The translations under genes and the position numbers were made by a program. From positions 5,694 to 69,693 of the forward strand of contig NZ_JBQHUB010000015.1 in the NCBI RefSeq assembly GCF_052065415.1: DNA of 64,000 nt, in the 5' to 3' direction. Numbering within the stretch: position 1 is the stretch's first letter; every line of letters begins with the position of its first letter. Under the pieces are notes generated by a model. The model did no database searches, had not been told where the DNA came from, and was given only the letters and a program-made list of their open reading frames with translations. This document shows, piece by piece, positions 50,153 through 58,737 of the stretch. Source of the DNA: Pseudoflavonifractor_A sp022772585. GTDB taxonomy: Bacteria > Bacillota > Clostridia > Oscillospirales > Oscillospiraceae.

Positions 50153-50599
50153 ATGGAACGCAGATGGGGAATGTTTGAGGCCAAGCTGGGTGAATTGGAG
50201 CGGCAGTATGCACGGATGCAGGCCTGCCTGCAGGGCTGTCAATCCAGGGACCACGAAGCGCTCCGCCGGGGACGGGAGCAGCTGGCGGACCAGTGCCGGG
50301 CGTATGAGGACCTGCTGCGGGAACAGGCGGCGGGCAGCCGCTCCCCTGCCATGGCGGCGATGGCGGATTTTCAACTGGAATACTGCCGGAGAACGGAGGA
50401 CCTGCTCGCTCAAAACCTGTCTGCCTGGCTGCGCGGCGGAGGCAGCGGCGCAGGGGAAAACCAGTCGGAGGCCATGACGCTCCGCGCGGAGTATGCCATT
50501 GATTTCGCGGCTCAGGCCATGCGCTACGCGCTGCTCTCTGCTCTGGCTGCGGCGGAGGAGCAGAGTGGCTGCGAAGAGACAAAGGAGGAACCGGTATGA
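50153..50599 (+). CDS. Coiled-coil protein coupled to ftsH
   Basis: A 148-residue, largely helical acidic protein (MERRWGMFEAKLGELERQYA; REQLADQCRAYEDLLREQAA) with no TM helix, likely a coiled coil. I recall similar proteins near ftsH in related Firmicutes, but no function is established. GGAGGAGAG precedes the ATG. Its TGA overlaps the ftsH ATG (ATGA), so the two are made together; an adaptor or substrate-delivery role for FtsH is a reasonable guess only. Confidence 0.7.
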   Translation: MERRWGMFEAKLGELERQYARMQACLQGCQSRDHEALRRGREQLADQCRAYEDLLREQAAGSRSPAMAAMADFQLEYCRRTEDLLAQNLSAWLRGGGSGAGENQSEAMTLRAEYAIDFAAQAMRYALLSALAAAEEQSGCEETKEEPV

Positions 50600-52410
50600 A
50601 TGAAGTAAAAAGCCCGAAAAAGCCGCTGATCTATTATTATCTGATCGTCATGCTCGTCCTGATGCTGTTCAATTTTCTGGCTCTGCCCTGGCTGGCCGAG
50701 CATCAGATCAAAGAAGTTGACTACAACACCTTTGTCTCCATGGTAGAGGGCGGCCAGGTGGGCCAGGCAGAGATTCAGGAGCAGGACAACCGTATTCTGT
50801 TCACGGACAGGGACGGAAAGACCATCTACAAGACCGCCATGGTGCCGGACGCGGACCTGCTGTCCCGGCTGCTGGAGGCCGGGGTCTCCACCAGCGGTGT
50901 GGAGATCGAGCAAAGCTCCCTGCTGGTGTCTCTGCTGGGGTGGATCCTGCCACTGATCGTCTTTATCGGCATCGGCCAGTTCATGTCCCGGAAGATGATG
51001 CAGAAAATGGGCGGCGGCAACTCCATGATGTTCAACATGGGCAAGTCCAACGCCAAGGTCTACGTAAAGTCCTCCGAGGGCATCAAGTTTTCCGATGTGG
51101 CCGGCGAGGATGAGGCCAAGGAGAATCTGACGGAGATCGTGAACTACCTCCATGACCCCGGCAAGTACCAGGAGATCGGCGCCTCCATGCCCAAGGGCGT
51201 CCTGCTGGTAGGCCCTCCGGGCACCGGCAAGACCCTGCTGGCCAAAGCTGTGGCCGGCGAGGCCAACGTGCCCTTCTTCTCCATGTCCGGCTCGGAGTTC
51301 GTGGAGATGTTCGTGGGCATGGGCGCATCTAAGGTGCGGGACCTCTTTAAACAGGCGAAAGAAAAGGCCCCCTGCATCGTGTTCATCGACGAGATCGACG
51401 CCATCGGAAAAAAGCGTGACGGCCAACTGGGCGGCAACGACGAGCGGGAGCAGACCCTGAACCAGCTGCTCACCGAGATGGACGGCTTTGAGGGCAACAC
51501 CGGCGTCATCATCCTGGCCGCCACCAACCGGCCCGAGTCCCTGGATCCGGCACTGACCCGTCCCGGCCGGTTTGACCGCCGGGTGCCGGTGGAGCTGCCG
51601 GACCTGAAGGGCCGGGAGGAGATCCTCAAAGTCCACGCGAAGAAGATCAAGGTGGCAGAGGACGCGGATTTCAACCGCATCGCCCGCATGGCCTCCGGCG
51701 CCTCGGGCGCGGAGCTGGCCAACATCGTCAACGAGGCCGCCCTCCGGGCGGTCCGGGACGGCCGCCGGTTTGCCACCCAGGCGGATCTGGAGGAGAGCAT
51801 CGAGGTGGTCATCGCCGGGTATCAGAAAAAGAACGCCATCCTGACCGACCATGAAAAGCGCATCGTGGCCTGCCACGAAATCGGACACGCCCTGGTGGCC
51901 GCCAAACAGACCAACTCCGCCCCCGTACAGAAGATCACCATCGTGCCCCGGACCTCCGGCGCCCTGGGCTACACCATGCAGGTGGAGGAGGGCAACCACT
52001 ACCTCATGAGCAGGGAGGAGATCGAGAACAAGATCGCCACCTATACCGGCGGCCGGGCGGCGGAGGAAGTGGTGTTCGGCTCCGTCACCACCGGCGCCTC
52101 CAACGACATCGAGCAGGCCACCAAGCTGGCCCGGGCCATGATCACCCGGTACGGTATGAGCGACGACTTCGACATGGTGGCCCTGGAAACGGTGAACAAC
52201 CAGTACCTGGGCGGGGACACCTCCCTGGCCTGCTCCGCCGAGACCCAGGCCCGGATCGACCGGGAGGTAGTGGACCTGGTGAGGCGGCAGCACGACAAGG
52301 CCGTCCGGATCCTGACAGAGAACCGGGAAAAACTCGATGAGCTCTCCAAGTTCCTGTATGAGAAAGAGACCATCACCGGTGAGGAGTTTATGAACATCCT
52401 GAACGGATGA
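50596..52410 (+). CDS. ftsH: ATP-dependent zinc metalloprotease FtsH (second copy)
   Basis: A 604-residue FtsH with two N-terminal TM helices (about 12-32 and 107-127) around a short FtsH_ext domain, then Walker A GPPGTGKT (206-213), Walker B CIVFIDEIDAIGKKRD, SRH PGRFDRR and the zinc site HEIGH (427-431). It is shorter than the copy at 4918 because it lacks the long acidic C-terminal tail and has a smaller extracytoplasmic domain. It is expressed with the coiled-coil gene under a repeated-operator promoter, which suggests it is the inducible copy. Confidence 0.95.
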   Translation: MNEVKSPKKPLIYYYLIVMLVLMLFNFLALPWLAEHQIKEVDYNTFVSMVEGGQVGQAEIQEQDNRILFTDRDGKTIYKTAMVPDADLLSRLLEAGVSTSGVEIEQSSLLVSLLGWILPLIVFIGIGQFMSRKMMQKMGGGNSMMFNMGKSNAKVYVKSSEGIKFSDVAGEDEAKENLTEIVNYLHDPGKYQEIGASMPKGVLLVGPPGTGKTLLAKAVAGEANVPFFSMSGSEFVEMFVGMGASKVRDLFKQAKEKAPCIVFIDEIDAIGKKRDGQLGGNDEREQTLNQLLTEMDGFEGNTGVIILAATNRPESLDPALTRPGRFDRRVPVELPDLKGREEILKVHAKKIKVAEDADFNRIARMASGASGAELANIVNEAALRAVRDGRRFATQADLEESIEVVIAGYQKKNAILTDHEKRIVACHEIGHALVAAKQTNSAPVQKITIVPRTSGALGYTMQVEEGNHYLMSREEIENKIATYTGGRAAEEVVFGSVTTGASNDIEQATKLARAMITRYGMSDDFDMVALETVNNQYLGGDTSLACSAETQARIDREVVDLVRRQHDKAVRILTENREKLDELSKFLYEKETITGEEFMNILNG

Positions 52411-52438
52411 CGCAGGATAAAAGCATCTGAAAAAGCAA

Positions 52439-52486
52439 AACCATCCGCGGCAGGCAGAAGACGGCCTGCCGCGGATGGTTTGTATT
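52439..52486 (+). terminator. Terminator after second ftsH
   Basis: A 17-bp stem (52439-52455 with 52464-52480) followed by a T-rich stretch. Confidence 0.75.
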
Positions 52487-52500
52487 CTCAGCACCGCTGA

Positions 52501-52531
52501 AAAAAGCCCACCGGCCAAAGGCCGGTGGGCG
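52501..52531 (-). terminator. Terminator of the maltodextrin operon
   Basis: Stem GCCCACCGGCC with GGCCGGTGGGC (52507-52517 and 52521-52531). The A6 at 52501-52506 gives T6 on the minus strand, after malQ. Confidence 0.8.
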
Positions 52532-52554
52532 AAGGGGGGGGAAAGGAAACGGGA

Positions 52555-54036
52555 TCAGGCCCGTCCGTAAAGGCGGGCCGCCTCCCTGATCTTCTCAGTC
52601 AGTTCCGCTGTGATCTGGCCGGGCAGCAGCCGCCACTGCCAGTTGCCGCCCAGGGTGCCGGGGGTGTTCATCCGGGAGCCGGCTCCCAGGCCCAGATAGT
52701 CCTGCATCTGGGCCACGAAGAGCTCGGCCACGCTGCTCAGGCCGCCCCGCAGGACGCCCCAGTGGAAGCCCTCCGATTCGTTGAGCCCCAGATACCGGCG
52801 GGCCATGGTGATGTCTGCCGGGTCGGCCTCGTCCTTCCAGACCATCAGGGGGGCGTTGTCGTGGGTCCCCGCGTAGCAGACGCAGTGGGGCGTGTAGGTG
52901 TGGGGCAGGTAATTGCTGGGCTCCCGGGAGTCAAAGGCGAACTCCAGCACCTTCATGCCGGGGAAGCCGGAGTCCTCCAGCAGCTGCCGGACCTCCGGCG
53001 TGAGAAAGCCCAGGTCCTCGGCGATGAACTGTATGCTGGGGAAGCGGCCGGTGAGCACCCGCAGCAGGTCCATGCCGGGGCCCTTGACCCACCGGCCGTT
53101 TTTGGCGGTGGTCTCGCCGTAGGGCACGGCCCAGTAGCTCTCCAGCCCCCGGAAATGGTCGATGCGTAGGATATCGTACAGCCGGGCGGCGCCCTCGATC
53201 CGGCGGATCCACCACTGGTAACCGTCCCGCTTCATGGCGTCCCAGTCATAGAGGGGATTGCCCCAGAGCTGGCCGTCGGCGCTGAAATAGTCGGGGGGCA
53301 CGCCCGCCACCTCGTGGGGGATGTTCCGCTCGTCCAGCTGGAAGCTGCCGGGGTCGGCCCATACGTCGGCCGAGTCCATGGCCACATAGATGGGCAGGTC
53401 GCCGATGATGCCCACACCCCTGTCGTGGGCGTAGGCGCGCAGGGCCTCCCATTGGCGGAAGAACTGGTACTGGATATAGGTGAACAGGCGGACGTCCTCC
53501 GCCAGTTCATTCCGGTAACGCTCCACCGCGCCGGGGCGGCGGAGCCGGATGTCCTCATCGGGCCACTCCGTCCAGGCCTTCATGCCGAAGCGGTGCTTCA
53601 GGGCCATGAAGAGGGCGTAGTCGGGCAGCCAGGTCCGGTTTTTCTCCACAAAAACGGCCACCGCGCCGGAATCCCGCTGCCAGCCCCGCTCTGCCGCCTT
53701 GCGCAGCAGGGGGAGGCGGCCGCGGTAGATGGCCTCGTAGTCCACCCGGGCCGGATCGCCGCCCCAGTGGACGGCGGCCACTTCATCGGGAGTTAGCAGT
53801 CCCTCGTCACAGAGCAGGTCCAGGTCCACGAAGTAGGGGTTGCCGGCGTAGGCGGAAAAGCTCTGATAGGGAGAGTCGCCGAAGCTGGTGGGACCAACCG
53901 GCAGCATCTGCCACCAGGACTGCCCCGCATCGGCCAGAAAGTCCACAAAGTCCCGGGCGGCCCGGCCCAGGGTGCCGATACCGTGGGGCGAGGGCAGGGA
54001 GGAGACCGGCATCAGGATACCGCAGCTTCTTTTCAT
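52555..54036 (-). CDS. malQ: 4-alpha-glucanotransferase (amylomaltase)
   Basis: GH77 enzyme that transfers alpha-1,4-glucan segments between maltodextrins, releasing glucose in the cytoplasm. The 493-residue protein opens MKRSCGILMPVSSLPSPHGI and has FGDSPYQSFSAYAGNPYFVD, ILRIDHFRGLESYWAVPYGE (catalytic Asp region), FIAEDLGFLTPEVRQLLEDS (acid/base Glu) and YAGTHDNAPL. The last gene of the LacI-controlled operon, 12 bp after the second permease gene. Confidence 0.95.
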   Translation of the reverse strand: MKRSCGILMPVSSLPSPHGIGTLGRAARDFVDFLADAGQSWWQMLPVGPTSFGDSPYQSFSAYAGNPYFVDLDLLCDEGLLTPDEVAAVHWGGDPARVDYEAIYRGRLPLLRKAAERGWQRDSGAVAVFVEKNRTWLPDYALFMALKHRFGMKAWTEWPDEDIRLRRPGAVERYRNELAEDVRLFTYIQYQFFRQWEALRAYAHDRGVGIIGDLPIYVAMDSADVWADPGSFQLDERNIPHEVAGVPPDYFSADGQLWGNPLYDWDAMKRDGYQWWIRRIEGAARLYDILRIDHFRGLESYWAVPYGETTAKNGRWVKGPGMDLLRVLTGRFPSIQFIAEDLGFLTPEVRQLLEDSGFPGMKVLEFAFDSREPSNYLPHTYTPHCVCYAGTHDNAPLMVWKDEADPADITMARRYLGLNESEGFHWGVLRGGLSSVAELFVAQMQDYLGLGAGSRMNTPGTLGGNWQWRLLPGQITAELTEKIREAARLYGRA

Positions 54037-54048
54037 GCCGGATCCCTC

Positions 54049-54894
54049 TTAACCCTTGACGGCGCCTGCGGCCACACCCTTGATGATATGCTTCTGGCAC
54101 AGCAGGTAGATGATGATGATGGGGATGATGTTCATCATGATGGAGGCCATCATGGGGCCCATCTCCACCTTGCCAAAGCTGCCGCGGAAATACTGGATCA
54201 GGATGGGGATGGTCATATAGCCCTTGGTGCGGTCCAGCACCAGGTAGGGCAGCAGATAGTCGTTCCACAGCCACATGGTCTCCAGAATGCCCACCGAGAT
54301 GAGGGTGGGCTTCAGAATGGGGAGGACCACCATGAAGAAGGTCTGGATGGGGTTGCAGCCGTCGATCATGGCGGCCTCCTCGATCTCGATGGGGATGGAC
54401 TTCATAAAGCCGCAGAACATGAACACAGCCAGGCCCGCGCCGAAGCCCAGGTAGATGATGCAGATGGTGTAGGGGCTGCTCAGGTGCAGCCGGTCCGCCG
54501 TGGCGGACAGGGTGAACATCAGCATCTGGAAGGGGACGACCATGGAGAATACAAAGAGGTAGTAGAGGGCCTTGCTGTACCAGCTCTTCACCCGGGTGAT
54601 GAACCAGGCGCACATGGAGCAGCACACCAGGATGAGCACCACCGAGCTGATGGTGATGACTAGGCTATACCAGAAGGCGGTGAGGAAGCCCTTGGAGGTC
54701 AGGGCATTGACGTAGTTGGCAAGGCCCGCGAAGGTCTCGCCGGTGGGGAGCTGGAAGGCGGTGCCTGTGCTGATGGAGGTCTCCTTCTTCAGGGAGTTGA
54801 ACAAAATCATGAAGATGGGGTACACCCAGGCAAGGCACAGTATACCCAGGACGACCGACAGGATCCGGTCCTTGATCCGGTTACGTTTTCCCAT
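54049..54894 (-). CDS. Maltodextrin-type ABC transporter permease (MalG-like)
   Basis: A 281-residue inner-membrane permease of the CUT1 class with six helices, an N-terminal stretch MGKRNRIKDRILSVVLGILC and the EAA loop EIEEAAMIDGCNPIQTFFMV for coupling with the ATPase. The start at 54894 overlaps the previous stop by one base (TAATG). The ATP-binding subunit is missing from the operon and is probably a shared MsmX/MsmK-type protein encoded elsewhere. Confidence 0.9.
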   Translation of the reverse strand: MGKRNRIKDRILSVVLGILCLAWVYPIFMILFNSLKKETSISTGTAFQLPTGETFAGLANYVNALTSKGFLTAFWYSLVITISSVVLILVCCSMCAWFITRVKSWYSKALYYLFVFSMVVPFQMLMFTLSATADRLHLSSPYTICIIYLGFGAGLAVFMFCGFMKSIPIEIEEAAMIDGCNPIQTFFMVVLPILKPTLISVGILETMWLWNDYLLPYLVLDRTKGYMTIPILIQYFRGSFGKVEMGPMMASIMMNIIPIIIIYLLCQKHIIKGVAAGAVKG

Positions 54895-55745
54895 TACTGC
54901 TGCACCTCCTTGGAGCGGGTCGCGCGAAGCTGGAACAGGGAGATCACGATGACCAGCACGCAGAAGATGACCGCCTTGGCCTGGCCGTAGCCCTTCCACT
55001 GGGGACCGGAGCGGCCGTAGAAGGTCTGATAGATGTTCAGGGCCAGCATCTCGGTCTTGTGGGCGGGATCGCCGCCGGTGAGGGCCAGGTTCTGGTCAAA
55101 AAGCTTGAAGCCGTTGGTCAGGCTGAGGAAGAGGCAGATGGTGATGGAGGGCATCAGGTTGGGCAGCTTTACCTTCCACAGGATCTGCCGCTCACTGGCG
55201 CCGTCGATACGGGCCGCCTCCAGATAGTCACCGGGGATGGACTGGAGGCCGGCGATGTAGATGATCATCATATAGCCGATCTGCTGCCAGCACATCAGGA
55301 TCACCAGGCCGATGAAGCCATAGGGCGCGTGAAGGGAGAGCAGGGGCTTGCCCAGCAGGGTCAGCACGCAGTTGAGCAGGATGTTCCAGATATAGCCCAG
55401 CACGATGCCGCCGATCAGGTTGGGCATGAAGTACACCGAGCGGAACAGGTTGGTGCCCTTGATCTCCCGGGTCAGCGCCAGGGCGATGGCCAGGGCGGCC
55501 AGATTGATGCACAGGGTGGATACCACCGTGAACAGGGCGGTGAACCAGAAGGCATGGAGGAAGTCGGACTCCGTCAGGGCAAAGATGTAGTTTTTCAGGC
55601 CGTTGAAGCTGGCCCGGTCGATGGTGATGAACTTGCAGAAGGACAGATAGAGGCCCTGCAGGAAGGGCCACACAAAGCCGATGATAAATGCCGCCAGCGT
55701 GGGGACGACGAACACCGGCCAATATCGCCGGATGGTTTTTTCCAC
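54894..55745 (-). CDS. Maltodextrin-type ABC transporter permease (MalF-like)
   Basis: A 283-residue CUT1 permease (EKTIRRYWPVFVVPTLAAFI) with six helices and the EAA loop YLEAARIDGASERQILWKVK. The start is GTG at 55745 with AGGAGGG upstream. It pairs with the MalG-like protein to form the channel. It is separated from the binding-protein gene by an attenuator-type hairpin, as is common for ABC importers that need excess binding protein. Confidence 0.9.
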   Translation of the reverse strand: MEKTIRRYWPVFVVPTLAAFIIGFVWPFLQGLYLSFCKFITIDRASFNGLKNYIFALTESDFLHAFWFTALFTVVSTLCINLAALAIALALTREIKGTNLFRSVYFMPNLIGGIVLGYIWNILLNCVLTLLGKPLLSLHAPYGFIGLVILMCWQQIGYMMIIYIAGLQSIPGDYLEAARIDGASERQILWKVKLPNLMPSITICLFLSLTNGFKLFDQNLALTGGDPAHKTEMLALNIYQTFYGRSGPQWKGYGQAKAVIFCVLVIVISLFQLRATRSKEVQQ

Positions 55746-55810
55746 AATATCCCTCCTAGAGATGGAATGAGCCGCGGGTCATACCGGGGGGATTCCCCTG
55801 CGGGCAGAGC

Positions 55811-55850
55811 AAAAAAAGGAACGGGGCGGGCGGAAGGCCCACCCCGTTCT
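55811..55850 (-). terminator. Attenuator/terminator between binding protein and permease genes
   Basis: On the minus strand GAACGGGGTGGGCC pairs with GGCGGGCGCCCCGTTC-type sequence (about 55819-55849), followed by T7. Expected to lower permease expression relative to the binding protein. Confidence 0.7.
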
Positions 55851-55875
55851 GATAAACTGTGCGGTGCGCTGTGTA

Positions 55876-57213
55876 TTAGCCGTTGAGGGCGGCGTACTCG
55901 CTGGCCCAGCCGTCCACGAACTGGGAGACCACATCGTCCCAGGAGCCGCCGGCGGTGTAGGCGGTCAGAGCGGAAGCCAGCTCATCCTTCCAGGTCTGGG
56001 AGGGAATGGTGAGGAAGGCCCAGCCAACGGGAGTCTTGCCCGCGGCGGTGTAGGCGGCGTCCTGCTTGACAAACAGGTTGGGGGACTCCTGAGCGGCCTT
56101 GAAGGGGATGACGAAGCCCATGTCCTCAGCCATGGCCTTGGTGCCCTGCTCGGAGGTGACGCACCAGTTCATGAAGTCCAGAGTGGCCTGGATGTCCTCT
56201 TCCTTGGCGGTGCCGTTGACGCACCAGTAGTTCTCAGTGCCGGTGCACAGGCCCTGGTTGGCCTCGTCGCCCACGCCCACATAGATGGGGATCATGGCCA
56301 GATCGTCATCGGTGAACTTGCCCTCGCCCACCAGGTTGCCGTACTCCCAGGAACCGTTCTGGAAGAACGCGGCCTCGCCGGCCAGGAACTCGTTGCGGGA
56401 GTCGTCGCCGGTCTTGCTGGCCAGGACGGCGGGCTCGCAGGTGGAATTGTTGATGTACAGGTCAAAAATGGCCTTGTAGTTGTCCAGATAGGTGCCCTCG
56501 ATGGCGTCGGTCACGCCGATGCCCTTATCCTGGTACTCGAAGTAGATGGGCATGTTGGCCAGGTGGGTCTGGAAGCGCCAGTTGGAGGAGCCGTCCATGC
56601 CGGCGGAGGAGAAGGCGGCGAAGCCCAGCTCATCCTTGCGGGCGGTGATGTCCTCGGCACAGGCCTTCAGGTCGGCGAAGGAGTCGATGTCCTCCACCTT
56701 GTAGCCGGCCTTGTCCAGCAGGGTCTTGTTGGCGATGATGCCGTAGGACTCGATGACGTAGGCAATGCCCAGGGTGGCGTCGCCGTCCTTCAGGGCGAAG
56801 GCGTCGCTGGTCAGCTGGCCCAGCACATCGGAGCCGGTCAGGTCATAACAGTAATCTTTCCAGTTGGCCAGACCCACAGGGCCGTTGACCTGGAACAGGG
56901 TGGGAGGATTGCTCTTGGCGATCTCGCTCATCAGGGTCTGCTCATAGGTGTTGGAGGCGGCGGTGACCACGGTGACGGGCACGCCGGTCTCTTCGGTGTA
57001 GGCCTTGGCCAGGTTCTGCCAGGCCTCGTCCTGCTCGGGCTTGAAGTTCAGGTAGTACACGGAGCCGGAGGCGGCGGGCTTGGCGGGGGCGGAGGCGGCG
57101 GGAGCGCTGCTCTCACCAGGAGCGGAGGAGGGCTGGCTGGTGGTGCCGCCGCAGCCGGCCAGAAGACCGGCGCAAAGAGACAGGGAAAGCGCGAGTGCGA
57201 TTACCTTTTTCAT
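55876..57213 (-). CDS. Extracellular solute-binding lipoprotein, maltodextrin type
   Basis: A 445-residue SBP of the CUT1 class. It has a lipoprotein signal (MKKVIALALSLSLCAGLLAG, lipobox LLAGC), a Ser/Ala/Pro-rich linker (about 25-50), and the binding domain (VYYLNFKPEQDEAWQNLAKA; FLAGEAAFFQNGSWEYGNLV). The partner MalQ and LacI regulator suggest alpha-glucans as the ligand; this is inferred from context. AAAGGAG precedes the ATG. It is the first transport gene after the regulator. Confidence 0.9.
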   Translation of the reverse strand: MKKVIALALSLSLCAGLLAGCGGTTSQPSSAPGESSAPAASAPAKPAASGSVYYLNFKPEQDEAWQNLAKAYTEETGVPVTVVTAASNTYEQTLMSEIAKSNPPTLFQVNGPVGLANWKDYCYDLTGSDVLGQLTSDAFALKDGDATLGIAYVIESYGIIANKTLLDKAGYKVEDIDSFADLKACAEDITARKDELGFAAFSSAGMDGSSNWRFQTHLANMPIYFEYQDKGIGVTDAIEGTYLDNYKAIFDLYINNSTCEPAVLASKTGDDSRNEFLAGEAAFFQNGSWEYGNLVGEGKFTDDDLAMIPIYVGVGDEANQGLCTGTENYWCVNGTAKEEDIQATLDFMNWCVTSEQGTKAMAEDMGFVIPFKAAQESPNLFVKQDAAYTAAGKTPVGWAFLTIPSQTWKDELASALTAYTAGGSWDDVVSQFVDGWASEYAALNG

Positions 57214-57282
57214 TTTGATACTCCTTTTCCTCTGATGGTTGATTGAGGATAATATCTATTTTTACATCCGAAGATGCAAAAA

Positions 57283-58296
57283 TCAGTTGAGGGCGGCGAC
57301 ACTGTCGCCGGTGCGCAGGGTGGTCTTCACCCGCACATGGCGGTTGCCCACCCGTTCCTCCACCATGTCCAGCAGGATACGCACGGCCTCTCCGCCCATC
57401 TCGGCCTGGGGTTGGATCAGGGTGGTCAGGGTGGGGACGGTATAGGCGGACATGTCAATGCCGTCAATGGCGATGATGGAACAGTCCTCCGGGACGCGGC
57501 GCCCGCCGTCGTGCAGGGCTTTCATGGCGGCCACCGCCATGGAGTCGGCGATGGCGAATACGGCGGTGAAATCCTGCCGCCGCTCCAGCAGGCGGCGGAT
57601 GCTCACGTAGGACGCCGCCATGTCAAAGTCGCCGGTCTCGGCCACCAGTTCCGCATCCAGGGGAATGCCGTTCTCCGTAAGGGCCTGGCAGTAGCCCCGG
57701 TAGCGCAGCTCGCTGATGGAGTGGTCGCAGACCGAGTCCAGAAGTACGGCGATCTTCCGGTGGCCGTTGCGGATAAGCAGCTCCACCGCCCGGCGGGCCT
57801 CCTCCTGATCGTCGATGGACACCGAGGAATAGGCCGACCGGTCCAGGCTGCCGAAGCTGTTGGTGAAAGAGCAGCAGACAAAGGGAATATCCAGCGCCGC
57901 CGTCTGCTCCGGCGTGTAGTCGAAGCAGCCGCCCAGCAGGATAAGTCCCCGCAGCCGTTTGGAGCGGGCCAGACTGGCGCCGGCCTGTATCTCATCCTCC
58001 CCGGAGCGGATCTGATGGAGGACCATGGTGTAGCCCGCCTGGCCGATGGCGTTCTCGATGGCCCGGATGACTCCGGTAAAAAAGGGGTTGCCCACACCGC
58101 GGACCACCAGGCCGATGGCGTCAGACTGGGGGCGTACCAGATCCCGGGCGCTGTTGTTGGGCACATAGTGGAGCTTCTCCACCGCCTCCATGACCCGGGC
58201 GCGGACGGCGTCACTGACGTCGGGATGGTGGTTGAGCACACGGGAGACAGTGCTGACGGAAACGCCGCTGTATTCGGCGACATCCTTGATGGTCAT
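57283..58296 (-). CDS. LacI family regulator of the maltodextrin operon
   Basis: A 337-residue repressor with the LacI HTH (MTIKDVAEYSGVSVSTVSRV, then LNHHPDVSDAVRARV; hinge YVPNNSARDL) and a periplasmic-binding-like sensor domain. ATG 58296 follows GGGAGGAGGG. An 18-bp perfect palindrome ACTGGAAACGTTTCCAGT lies just downstream of its own promoter, so it is autoregulated. It is the first gene of the operon running to malQ, so derepression would raise the whole set. Confidence 0.9.
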   Translation of the reverse strand: MTIKDVAEYSGVSVSTVSRVLNHHPDVSDAVRARVMEAVEKLHYVPNNSARDLVRPQSDAIGLVVRGVGNPFFTGVIRAIENAIGQAGYTMVLHQIRSGEDEIQAGASLARSKRLRGLILLGGCFDYTPEQTAALDIPFVCCSFTNSFGSLDRSAYSSVSIDDQEEARRAVELLIRNGHRKIAVLLDSVCDHSISELRYRGYCQALTENGIPLDAELVAETGDFDMAASYVSIRRLLERRQDFTAVFAIADSMAVAAMKALHDGGRRVPEDCSIIAIDGIDMSAYTVPTLTTLIQPQAEMGGEAVRILLDMVEERVGNRHVRVKTTLRTGDSVAALN

Positions 58297-58339
58297 CGAT
58301 CCGCCCTCCTCCCGCCTGAAGTATGATACCATCCATATG

Positions 58340-58369
58340 ACTGGAAACGTTACTGGAAACGTTTCCAGT
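58340..58369 (-). promoter_or_regulatory. LacI operator
   Basis: A perfect palindrome ACTGGAAACGTTTCCAGT (58352-58369) with an adjacent half-site ACTGGAAACGT (58340-58350), between the promoter and lacI. Confidence 0.85.
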
Positions 58370-58385
58370 CTAATTGCACTTATAT

Positions 58386-58414
58386 TTTATACATATAAAA
58401 GGGGAGGATGTCAA
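58386..58414 (-). promoter_or_regulatory. Promoter of the lacI-malQ operon
   Basis: On the minus strand TTGACA (58409-58414), 17 bp and TATAAA (58386-58391). Confidence 0.75.
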
Positions 58415-58566
58415 CTACTTTTATTAAATTCATCAATTGTACTAAAGTGTGGATATTAAAACTATGCGTAATCCCGAAACGAAATGCGCAAGTTGGGAAT
58501 TAACGGCCAGCGGTGATCCGGGTGCTGAAGACCTGTGTTGCCTTTTACCGGCAGGGGGGAGGACGT

Positions 58567-58690
58567 ATGACCAGGAAGGAACTGGTGCAGTTTTTTTATT
58601 GAGGGCTATGACAAGCAGAATTACGATTTTGTTCTCAACAGTCTGGCGCCTGACTATGTGGACCACAGCCCCGCAGGGGCGCGGAGGCAG
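58567..58690 (+). pseudogene. Frameshifted and truncated SnoaL-like ester cyclase gene
   Basis: Starts with a good GGGGGGAGGA site and MTRKELVQFF, but a T7 run breaks the frame. Removing one T gives FFIEGYDKQNYDFVLNSLAP and DYVDHSPAGARRQ, typical of the start of SnoaL-like/NTF2-fold proteins. The gene then runs into the trpB terminator, so its 3' part is missing. Confidence 0.6.
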
Positions 58691-58725
58691 AAAAAGCCCC
58701 CGGATACAGCGTCCGGGGGCTTTTG
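58691..58725 (-). terminator. Terminator after trpB
   Basis: Stem AGCCCCCGGA with TCCGGGGGCT flanked by A5 and T4; it serves the minus strand. Confidence 0.75.
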
Positions 58726-58737
58726 GTGCGAAATGGA

